From Thermoplasmata archaeon (GTDB lineage: Archaea; Thermoplasmatota; E2; UBA202; JdFR-43), in assembly GCA_021161135.1 (NCBI GenBank), contig JAGHBD010000077.1, positions 1-5,707 on the forward strand: 5,707 nucleotides of DNA, written 5' to 3'. The notes below the pieces were generated by a model. It made no database searches and was not told where the DNA came from. It saw nothing but the letters and a program-made list of their open reading frames with translations. The number at the start of each line of letters is the position of its first letter. Within the stretch, counting starts at the first letter, position 1. Shown here one piece after another: positions 1 through 5,095 of this stretch. The position numbers and the translations under genes are program-made.

Positions 1-116
1 AGAAACACACTGTAGAGAATTATTTCCACTGGAGTTCTTTCTCTAATAACGATAGATTTTTCTTTCAGCAAATATTTCAATAATTGCACCCCGTTCCCTT
101 TTTCCCCTTTTTGCAT
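1..116 (-). CDS. N-terminal fragment of an unrecognised protein (cut by left window edge)
   Basis: This is an open reading frame that starts at the ATG at 116 and runs off the left edge with no stop, giving 38 complete codons. It begins MQKGEKGNGVQLLKYLLKEK and continues into a mixed hydrophobic stretch ending near VEIILYSVF. I see no motif that identifies a family. The main reason to believe it is the start region: a perfect GAGGTGAT ribosome binding site (121-128) sits four bases before the ATG. The gene lies downstream of the amidase gene on the same strand with a 58-base gap, so the two could be co-transcribed, although an AT-rich box at 152-161 could give it its own promoter. The first ten residues are rich in Lys and Gly and the next segment looks helical. 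Function is unknown. Confidence 0.7.
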   Translation of the reverse strand, partial: MQKGEKGNGVQLLKYLLKEKSIVIRERTPVEIILYSVF

Positions 117-120
117 TTTA

Positions 121-128
121 ATCACCTC
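121..128 (-). promoter_or_regulatory. Shine-Dalgarno site of the left-edge gene
   Basis: The minus strand reads GAGGTGAT, the exact complement of the usual archaeal 16S rRNA 3' end (AUCACCUC), four bases before the ATG at 116. It is the strongest such site in the window and fixes the start of the truncated gene. Confidence 0.8.
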
Positions 129-151
129 TAAATGCATGATGGGGTGGGGTG

Positions 152-161
152 CATATTTTTA
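152..161 (-). promoter_or_regulatory. Possible TATA-like box for the left-edge gene
   Basis: On the minus strand the gap downstream of the amidase gene contains an AT-rich stretch, GATAAAAATATG. It lies about 25 bases before a point near 131, which would give a leader of roughly 15 bases containing the ribosome binding site. The position is plausible for an archaeal promoter, but the box is not a clean consensus and the gene may instead be read from the amidase promoter. Confidence 0.35.
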
Positions 162-174
162 TCGAAAAATTTCG

Positions 175-1176
175 TTAAGTTAACAGCACCTCTTCACCTT
201 TAATAATAGCCTTTATTTCATTACTCGGTATGACATTAACTCTATTGCATTTAATCGCGAGTTTAAGACCAAAGGCAACATCCTCATTTCCATAAACATC
301 TATTTCATCCACAAATTTTTCCCTTATTTTTTCTCCAAGCTTTAATCCAGCCTTGACATATTCATTGAAGACTTTTTTGCCCCTCGCCGCATTATAGAGA
401 TCAAAAAATATCTCTGCCTTGGTATCCCTCAATGTTGGACGGGCTATTCTTGCCTCCTTCAACTGCTGAAAATCTATTTCCTGAATAATGTAATCTTCTT
501 TCATATATGCTGCTTTTCCCATCAAATCCCCTTTTGGTGAGTAAATCTGACTGCCTCCCCAGAATGTTAATCCCTCTTCCTCGCCAACTAAATTGCAATA
601 TGCAACAAAAGCCGTATTCTCTATTGCTCTTGCCGGCAAAACACGTTCAAAATAATCTTTGGAGATAGTAGGAGATGCGGAGATGCAGACGATTAAATCC
701 GCCCCATTTAGAGCGAGAGATTTTGCAATCTCTGGAAAGAAAATATCATAACATATGCACATGCCTATATTGCAGTGTTTAATTTTAAAAACCTCCGCAT
801 CTTTTCCTTCAGCAAAATAAAATTTTTCTTCAAATGGTCCAAAATTTGCAAGGAAGTTTTTGTTGTATACGCCAACACCATCTGGCTGGACAAGCACTGC
901 AGAATTATAAACTATTCCTTGCCTCTCCATGATGGGCATTCCAAATATTATGTTGCATTTTTTCTCCTTAGCAATTTCCTGCATAGCCTTTATAGATTCA
1001 CCATCCTTTTCCTCAGCAAGGGAGAAAACTTCTTCCCTGCATATATAGCCCGTTAAAGACATTTCACCAAAAACATATAAGTCAGCTTCCTCGCCATCTA
1101 TTATTTTCTCCATTTTCTTTATGTTTTTCTTCTTATTTCCCACCTTAGGATTTATATTCGCAAGGCAGATTTTCAT
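175..1176 (-). CDS. Nitrilase-superfamily amidase, NadE glutaminase-domain-like
   Basis: A 333-residue carbon-nitrogen hydrolase. These cytosolic enzymes cleave C-N bonds of amides or nitriles with a Glu-Lys-Cys triad. All three appear intact: Glu38 in VFGEMSLTGY, Lys106 in VYNKNF, and Cys142 in ICYDIFFPE. The opening (MKICLANINPKVG) and the Glu motif resemble the N-terminal glutaminase domain of glutamine-dependent NAD synthetase, and the neighbouring divergent gene encodes a stand-alone NAD synthetase. A role in supplying ammonia from glutamine is therefore my inference; other amidase substrates remain possible. The catalytic fold should end near residue 255-260, leaving about 75 extra C-terminal residues that I do not recognise. 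I chose the ATG at 1176, not 1194, because the protein then begins at the conserved first beta strand and a TATA box lies 26 bases upstream, which fits a leaderless mRNA. Confidence 0.88.
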   Translation of the reverse strand: MKICLANINPKVGNKKKNIKKMEKIIDGEEADLYVFGEMSLTGYICREEVFSLAEEKDGESIKAMQEIAKEKKCNIIFGMPIMERQGIVYNSAVLVQPDGVGVYNKNFLANFGPFEEKFYFAEGKDAEVFKIKHCNIGMCICYDIFFPEIAKSLALNGADLIVCISASPTISKDYFERVLPARAIENTAFVAYCNLVGEEEGLTFWGGSQIYSPKGDLMGKAAYMKEDYIIQEIDFQQLKEARIARPTLRDTKAEIFFDLYNAARGKKVFNEYVKAGLKLGEKIREKFVDEIDVYGNEDVAFGLKLAIKCNRVNVIPSNEIKAIIKGEEVLLT

Positions 1177-1182
1177 CGCAAG

Positions 1183-1190
1183 AAATAAAT
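1183..1190 (+). promoter_or_regulatory. Weak TATA-like box for nadE
   Basis: The plus strand reads AAATAAAT about 25 bases before the nadE ATG at 1212, a position suited to a leaderless transcript. No ribosome binding site precedes the ATG. The match to a consensus TATA box is only fair. The box lies between the amidase start and the amidase TATA box, so the two promoters interleave and could compete for factors. Confidence 0.35.
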
Positions 1191-1197
1191 TCATCTC

Positions 1198-1205
1198 TTT
1201 TATAA
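1198..1205 (-). promoter_or_regulatory. TATA box for the amidase gene
   Basis: The minus strand reads TTATAAAA, centred about 26 bases before the ATG at 1176. That is the spacing expected if transcription starts at the start codon. There is no Shine-Dalgarno sequence before that ATG, which agrees with a leaderless transcript. The box lies inside the 35-base gap shared with divergent nadE. Confidence 0.6.
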
Positions 1206-1211
1206 CTTTGC

Positions 1212-2021
1212 ATGCTTAAAATTGATGAAGAGAAAGTTACAGAGACAATTGTAAATTTTATCAGAGAATATACGGAAAAAGCCGGAAAAAATAAAGTTGT
1301 TATAGGGCTGTCAGGCGGAATAGATTCTTCTGTTGTGGCAAAACTTGCCACAATGGCATTGGGAAATGAAAATGTTCATGCCCTCTTTCTGCCAGATATA
1401 TCCACTCCTCTCGATGATTTTGAACATGCCAGAATGATGGCGAAATTGCTCGACATCAATTACAGAACTATAGATCTATCTCCAATGGTTCATGCCATAA
1501 CAAATGCATGTAACGAGATGAATGAAATTGCTCTTGGTAATATAAAGGCGAGAGTTAGAATGATTTTCCTATATCAATTTGCCAACACAAATAATGCATT
1601 AGTTTGCGGGACATCCAACAAAACGGAGTTGCTTACAGGCTACTACACAAAGTATGGTGACGGAGGAAGCGATTTTATGCCCATCGGCGATTTATATAAA
1701 ACACAGGTTTATCAACTTGCAAGATATCTGGAAATACCTGAAGAAATAATAAAAAAGCCACCCACTGCCGGGTTGTGGAAAGGACAGACAGATGAAGAGG
1801 AGTTGGGAATAAAATATGAGAAACTCGACATAATACTTTATGGCATCGAAAGGCAGATGAGTAAGAAAAGAATAAGCGAGATGGCAGGCGTGGAGGAAAG
1901 CGAGGTGGAGAGAGTATATGAAATGGTTAGCAGGACGGAGCATAAACGCCGCCTGCCGCCTGTGCCCAAAATTGGTTTCCGAACCGTGGGCATAGACTGG
2001 AGATTTCCGCTAAAATCGTGA
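1212..2021 (+). CDS. nadE: NAD synthetase, stand-alone synthetase domain
   Basis: A 269-residue enzyme for the last step of NAD synthesis: nicotinic acid adenine dinucleotide plus ATP and ammonia give NAD, AMP and pyrophosphate. The ATP pyrophosphatase loop SGGIDSS is at residues 34-40. Other family landmarks follow in order: GTSNKTE (123-129), GYYTKYGDGGSD (133-144), PTAGLWKGQTDE (174-185) and the C-terminal HKRRLPP (234-240). Length is normal for the single-domain type, which has no glutaminase domain and uses free ammonia unless a partner delivers it. The divergent nitrilase-family gene, 35 bases away start to start, is a candidate partner. The gene appears leaderless. It stops at 2019-2021, directly against the stop codon of the convergent PIN gene. 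Confidence 0.96.
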   Translation: MLKIDEEKVTETIVNFIREYTEKAGKNKVVIGLSGGIDSSVVAKLATMALGNENVHALFLPDISTPLDDFEHARMMAKLLDINYRTIDLSPMVHAITNACNEMNEIALGNIKARVRMIFLYQFANTNNALVCGTSNKTELLTGYYTKYGDGGSDFMPIGDLYKTQVYQLARYLEIPEEIIKKPPTAGLWKGQTDEEELGIKYEKLDIILYGIERQMSKKRISEMAGVEESEVERVYEMVSRTEHKRRLPPVPKIGFRTVGIDWRFPLKS

Positions 2022-2621
2022 TTATTTGATAACTTTAAGAAAATTTTCTGGCAAATCTGGAGCTATTCCAAATACCTGTAGCAAATTCCCTCTTCCTTTT
2101 CCTAATTCAATAATTTCCATATCATTCGTAACAAACCATGAGCATTTTTCCGCAATGGCGGTTGTAAGTAATATTGCATCATGTGTTCGCAATTTATAAG
2201 ATAGAATGAGCTTTGGAAATATTTTTCCGTCTACTACATCGGGTACTTCTTTGACTTTTCTTTTTAATAGCCTTAAATACTTATTTACAATATGTCTCAC
2301 CGTAGACTGTTCTTCTTCATCTAAATCATATCTTCTTCTCAATTTTGACCAAACTGTCAGAGGAATTCCTGATCTATACAATTTGAGAGATAAAATTTCA
2401 TTATATACAACATGAAAAACCTCTCCAATTGCAAGGGTGCAAGTCTTAACATCATATTCATCTGTTTTCATAAGAGCTTCAATAAGTGCATATGAATAGC
2501 TTATTCTCTCAAATCGCTCTTCCATTATTTCATCTTTCTGTTCCTTTGTAGTTGAAAAAATATCTTTTATTAAAATCCAGTTAGCTATAACATTGGAATC
2601 AAGGAAGAGAGTGTTCTCCAT
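2022..2621 (-). CDS. PIN-domain nuclease, probable VapC-like toxin
   Basis: A 199-residue PIN-domain protein, a family of metal-dependent ribonucleases that includes VapC toxins and RNA-processing enzymes. Visible motifs are FLDSNVI at the N-terminus (Asp8), Glu67 in LAIGEVFHV, Asp138 in RTHDAILLTTA and Asp157 in FVTNDMEI. Together these make the usual acidic metal site, so the enzyme looks active. It is longer than typical VapC (about 130 residues), with extra helical, charged sequence at roughly residues 80-125. I chose the ATG at 2621. An upstream TTG at 2639 is possible, but the ATG falls right before the conserved first strand, one base after the stop of the small basic ORF. GGAAGAT (2625-2631) may serve as a weak ribosome binding site. 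Coupling to the small ORF suggests a two-gene module. The target is unknown. Confidence 0.9.
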   Translation of the reverse strand: MENTLFLDSNVIANWILIKDIFSTTKEQKDEIMEERFERISYSYALIEALMKTDEYDVKTCTLAIGEVFHVVYNEILSLKLYRSGIPLTVWSKLRRRYDLDEEEQSTVRHIVNKYLRLLKRKVKEVPDVVDGKIFPKLILSYKLRTHDAILLTTAIAEKCSWFVTNDMEIIELGKGRGNLLQVFGIAPDLPENFLKVIK

Positions 2622-2622
2622 A

Positions 2623-2784
2623 TTATCTTCCAAGTACAATATCCAACAACGTCTTTTTCTTTTTTGGTGGATGCCATAATCCCTTTATTTGTCCTTTTCT
2701 ACCCTTTTTTGTTGTTCTTTGTCGCAATTCGTAATATTTACCTGTTGCTGGATTGTAAATTCTTTTTCTTTTCTTGCTGACCAC
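2623..2784 (-). CDS. Small highly basic protein paired with the PIN nuclease (putative antitoxin or RNA-binding partner)
   Basis: A 53-residue ORF from a GTG at 2784 to a TAA one base before the PIN start codon. It encodes 18 Lys/Arg against 2 acidic residues. It opens with a basic cluster (SKKRKR), then RIYNPATGKYYELRQR, a Lys/Gly/Arg stretch, GLWHPPKKKK, and a hydrophobic tail TLLDIVLGR. That pattern of aromatic and Gly/Pro residues set among basic ones looks like a real folded or nucleic-acid-binding protein, not chance translation. The one-base junction implies translational coupling to the nuclease. By position it would be the antitoxin of a VapBC-like pair, but it has no recognisable AbrB, ribbon-helix-helix or Phd character, so the role is inference. 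A TTG at 2790 is an alternative start. Confidence 0.72.
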   Translation of the reverse strand: MVSKKRKRIYNPATGKYYELRQRTTKKGRKGQIKGLWHPPKKKKTLLDIVLGR

Positions 2785-2807
2785 AAACAATAATAGTTTG
2801 TATTATT
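2783..2807 (-). repeat. Interleaved inverted repeats over the start of the small basic ORF
   Basis: On the minus strand AATAATA (2801-2807), CAAAC (2796-2800), TATTATT (2789-2795) and GTTTG (2784-2788) follow each other without gaps. The first and third are inverted copies, as are the second and fourth. ACAAAC/GTTTGT at 2796-2801 and 2783-2788 extends the second pair to six bases. The block ends in the GTG start codon, so it could be an operator or control translation. It is AT-rich, so chance is possible. Confidence 0.35.
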
Positions 2808-2829
2808 TATTAGTTTTTTTCTATTACCC

Positions 2830-3612
2830 CTACAATGCCTTCTCAAGCTCTTCGTATTTTCTGCTGAGTATTTTGAGAGCCTGCTTTAACGCTTCTTTAG
2901 CAGTCATTGAGCCATCTGTTTCGTACTGCATTATTATGCGTGTTTCATCTCCTTTAACATTTATTGCTTCTCTTCTGCATGCTTCACTACAACTCTTACA
3001 CAGAATGCATTCTTCAACGTTCTTTACCTGCAATTTATTCCTTTTTATCTGTAAAATATCTCTGGGACAGGCTTCAACACATGCCCCGCAGAGGTTACAC
3101 TTATTTTCATCTATCTCGATGACTGGGTAATATTTATAACCGATGCCACAAACAACCTGCCACTTAGCATGTTCTTTGCCTGTGCCAAGTTCCGCCTCCG
3201 CCTCCAAGATGAGGCGCTGATTTTTAAGGAGTTTTACTATCGGTATATTTTTATCAACGACTGCCCACATCGGGTCTTCAGGTCTTAAATCTCCAGAATA
3301 AACCACACATTCTCCTTCCTTGCTCAATGTATAATGAACTGTGCAACTCGGGCATCCTTTTCCGCCACAACTACATTCATTCCTGAAATTCAGCAAATCG
3401 AGATGCGTCGGCAGAGGAATTAAACCGAGGCGGTGTGCTATAATTTCATCAAAAAGGGCAGAAGTGTTATCATATATGGTTACAGTTTCAATAGCAAGTT
3501 TTGGGATATCTGAAATGAGGGTTCTCCTTATAGCATTTACAAAATAGGGTTTCGTATCTTCAAAAAGTATCTTTGCATAATCGTCTTTAATTTCGAGAAA
3601 TTTCAGCTTCAT
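2830..3612 (-). CDS. rpoD: DNA-directed RNA polymerase subunit D with ferredoxin-like domain
   Basis: A 260-residue archaeal RNA polymerase subunit D, the counterpart of eukaryotic Rpb3 and bacterial alpha, which pairs with subunit L to start polymerase assembly. The N-terminal dimerisation part includes [13 protein letters not shown] and [10 protein letters not shown] zinc-loop pattern has Cys80, Cys82, Cys87 and Cys90. Two ferredoxin-type clusters follow: Cys162, 165, 168, 172 with Pro173, and Cys192, 195, 198, 202. Both are complete, so two [4Fe-4S] clusters are expected, as reported for Methanosarcina subunit D. The C-terminus returns to the dimerisation fold with a final helix. The start at 3612 is set by an ATGA overlap with the uS11 stop and by the conserved MKLKFLEIK opening. 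It is the last gene of the ribosomal operon here. This is not bacterial sigma-70, which shares the symbol. Confidence 0.97.
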   Translation of the reverse strand: MKLKFLEIKDDYAKILFEDTKPYFVNAIRRTLISDIPKLAIETVTIYDNTSALFDEIIAHRLGLIPLPTHLDLLNFRNECSCGGKGCPSCTVHYTLSKEGECVVYSGDLRPEDPMWAVVDKNIPIVKLLKNQRLILEAEAELGTGKEHAKWQVVCGIGYKYYPVIEIDENKCNLCGACVEACPRDILQIKRNKLQVKNVEECILCKSCSEACRREAINVKGDETRIIMQYETDGSMTAKEALKQALKILSRKYEELEKAL

Positions 3613-3992
3613 ACCCTTCTTCCTCTTCTTCCACCTTTTTCTCTGCAACCATCATGGGGCAGAGGAGTAACATCCTCTATCCTGCCAATTTTCAATCCTG
3701 CCCTTGCTAGCGCCCTTATTGCCGCTTGCGCCCCTGGACCAGGGCTTTTGCTCCTGCCTCTTCCTATGCCCCTTACTTTAATATGGATTCCTTCTATGCC
3801 CTTTTCCTTTATTTCCTCTGCAACTCTCTGGGCAGCAATCATAGCAGCGTATGGAGATGGTTCATCCTTGTCGGCTTTAACAACCATTCCACCAGAGCAT
3901 TTTGCGAGGGTTTCAGCTCCAGTTATATCTGTTACAGTTATGATTGTGTTGTTGTGTGATGCAAATATATGCGCTATAGCCCACTTTCCCAT
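3609..3992 (-). CDS. rps11: Small ribosomal subunit protein uS11
   Basis: A 127-residue uS11, a protein of the 30S platform near the mRNA exit. It is recognisable from [20 protein letters not shown] near the N-terminus, [15 protein letters not shown] in the middle, the [20 protein letters not shown] segment, and the basic end KGGRRGRRV. Length is normal for archaea. One small oddity is DGCRE near residues 113-117, where archaeal proteins usually have a Thr in place of the Cys. The ATG at 3992 comes one base after the uS4 stop and is preceded by a strong GGAGGGAT ribosome binding site. The 3' end overlaps rpoD by four bases (ATGA), which suggests translational coupling. Confidence 0.97.
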   Translation of the reverse strand: MGKWAIAHIFASHNNTIITVTDITGAETLAKCSGGMVVKADKDEPSPYAAMIAAQRVAEEIKEKGIEGIHIKVRGIGRGRSKSPGPGAQAAIRALARAGLKIGRIEDVTPLPHDGCREKGGRRGRRV

Positions 3993-3993
3993 T

Positions 3994-4548
3994 TTATCCC
4001 TCCTCCTCTTTCTTCACAAGTATCCTTTCTTCCACTTTGGGGCGCATTGGATGCAATTCGTCATTTAAAGGCGAGGAATACGAATATGATATTTTATCCT
4101 CCTCTTCTTTCCTAACTAAATAAGATGGCACTCTCACCTTCCTACCATCTATAGCAATGTGCCCATGAACAATAAGCTGACGTGCCTGCTTCGGCGTTCT
4201 TGCAAGACCATGGATATATACGAGAGTTTGCAAACGGCGTGCCAAAATGTCTTCGACAGTAAGAGCCAGCACATCATCAAGGCTTGCATTTTCCGGCAAG
4301 ATTCCAAGGCGAGCAAGCCTTTTGAGAAGCTTTTCTTTTTCCTTCTCCGCCTGCTCCTCGCCAGCCATAGCGAGAAGGCGGCGAGCCTGCTCCCTTATCC
4401 TTCTTAAAAAGGTTTCAGCTCTCCATATTTCTCTTTTATTCTTTAAACCATATTTATGCAGAATTTCCTTTTCTCTTCTTATTCTCTCTGCTTCCCATGG
4501 ATGAGAAGGAGTTTCATATTTTTTTCTTGGAAACCTCGGATCACCCAT
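3994..4548 (-). CDS. rps4: Small ribosomal subunit protein uS4
   Basis: A 184-residue archaeal uS4, a primary 16S rRNA binder in the 30S body that helps nucleate assembly. The N-terminus [18 protein letters not shown] is typical of archaea and eukaryotes and lacks the zinc cysteines of many bacterial forms. A charged helical region (residues 20-80) is followed by the S4 RNA-binding domain at about 100-165, with [20 protein letters not shown] and [12 protein letters not shown]. The C-terminus is acidic (KKEEEG). I chose the ATG at 4548 over an in-frame GTG at 4557: the GTG lies inside a good ribosome binding site that serves the ATG, and the family begins at MGDP. With this start the gene begins five bases after the uS13 stop. 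Confidence 0.96.
   Translation of the reverse strand: MGDPRFPRKKYETPSHPWEAERIRREKEILHKYGLKNKREIWRAETFLRRIREQARRLLAMAGEEQAEKEKEKLLKRLARLGILPENASLDDVLALTVEDILARRLQTLVYIHGLARTPKQARQLIVHGHIAIDGRKVRVPSYLVRKEEEDKISYSYSSPLNDELHPMRPKVEERILVKKEEEG
3996..4003 (-). promoter_or_regulatory. Shine-Dalgarno site of uS11
   Basis: The minus strand reads GGAGGGAT, three bases before the ATG at 3992, within a longer purine run that encodes the Glu-rich end of uS4. It fits the same 16S complement (GGAGGTGAT, one base missing) as the other internal genes of the window and supports the uS11 start. Confidence 0.65.
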
Positions 4549-4552
4549 TTTT

Positions 4553-4561
4553 ATCACTTCC
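4553..4561 (-). promoter_or_regulatory. Shine-Dalgarno site deciding the uS4 start
   Basis: The minus strand reads GGAAGTGAT, eight of nine bases complementary to the 16S 3' end, followed by AAAA and the ATG at 4548. It contains both the uS13 stop codon and the alternative GTG start at 4557. This makes the ATG much the better start and ties uS4 translation to the end of uS13. Confidence 0.7.
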
Positions 4562-5030
4562 TTGCCTTCTTTATAACTCCAACAGTGAGACCTTTTCTCT
4601 TATTGCTTCTCGTTCTTTGGCCACGGACTGGTAAGCCTCTTTCATGGCGAATGCCACGATAACTCCTTATTTTCTTGAGGAGGTTTATATCTTCTCGCAA
4701 TGTCAAATCAATTTCCGTACCTATAAGATGTAAATCTTTGCCAGTGTAAATATCCTTTCTTCTATTTTTAAGCCAAGGAGGAAGCCATTCATTTATTGTT
4801 TCTATTGCCTTACTTATCTTTTCTATTTCTTCATCAGGCAAATTACCAATTCTTTCTCTTGGATTAACTCCTGTATAATTAACTATTGCGTTGGCTACCA
4901 TGAAATTTATACCCTTAATCTGGGTGAGAGCATAACGAGTAGGTTTATTGCCATCTATATCCGTGGCTGCAATTCTGACAATGAATTTAAATTCCTTATT
5001 TTCTCCTGTTTCTTCTGCCATGGGTGGCAT
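4554..5030 (-). CDS. rps13: Small ribosomal subunit protein uS13
   Basis: A 158-residue archaeal uS13, located in the 30S head, where it contacts the 50S subunit and P-site tRNA. Recognisable parts are [20 protein letters not shown] near the start, the helix-two-turn-helix region [18 protein letters not shown], the [12 protein letters not shown] loop typical of archaea and eukaryotes, and the signature [18 protein letters not shown] at about 123-140. The basic tail ends KKARK. Two ATGs are possible, at 5030 and 5021 (nine bases apart). Neither has a ribosome binding site, so the mRNA is probably leaderless, and two overlapping TATA-like boxes fit one start each. It is the first gene of the uS13-uS4-uS11-rpoD operon. 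Confidence 0.96.
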   Translation of the reverse strand: MPPMAEETGENKEFKFIVRIAATDIDGNKPTRYALTQIKGINFMVANAIVNYTGVNPRERIGNLPDEEIEKISKAIETINEWLPPWLKNRRKDIYTGKDLHLIGTEIDLTLREDINLLKKIRSYRGIRHERGLPVRGQRTRSNKRKGLTVGVIKKARK

Positions 5031-5043
5031 AAAATAGCGATTG

Positions 5044-5060
5044 TATATTTAATATTTACT
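5044..5060 (-). promoter_or_regulatory. Promoter region of the uS13-rpoD operon
   Basis: On the minus strand AGTAAATATTAAATATA holds two overlapping TATA-like boxes. AGTAAATA (5053-5060) is at -23 to -30 for a start of transcription at 5030. ATTAAATA (5046-5053) is closer to consensus and would place the start near 5023, favouring the second ATG at 5021. The 65-base gap up to the beta-helix gene holds little else. Confidence 0.5.
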
Positions 5061-5095
5061 CATTGGAAAGAGTATGATGCTATAAATTTCATGAA

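Noticed and set aside
775..1056. Plus-strand ORF of 93 codons inside the amidase gene
   Set aside because: It is antisense to the catalytic Cys and Lys region; its Phe/Lys/Ser-rich composition is typical of shadows in AT-rich DNA.
2622..2639. TTG start for the PIN protein, adding six residues
   Set aside because: The extra residues overlap the small basic ORF out of frame, and the PIN fold begins right after the ATG at 2621.
2814..2820. Run of seven T as a terminator after rpoD
   Set aside because: The T run is on the plus strand, while rpoD is on the minus strand; on the coding strand it is an A run, so it cannot end the rpoD transcript.
2774..3130. Plus-strand ORF of 118 codons opposite rpoD
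   Set aside because: It is antisense to the conserved ferredoxin region of subunit D, lacks a plausible protein pattern and is rich in Ser, Leu and Phe as expected for a shadow frame.
3726..4068. Two overlapping plus-strand ORFs opposite uS11 and the end of uS4
   Set aside because: Both lie antisense to strongly conserved ribosomal protein genes and look like shadow translations.
4557..4557. GTG as the start of uS4, adding three residues before MGDP
   Set aside because: The GTG lies inside a near-perfect ribosome binding site four bases before the ATG at 4548, and the family begins at MGDP.
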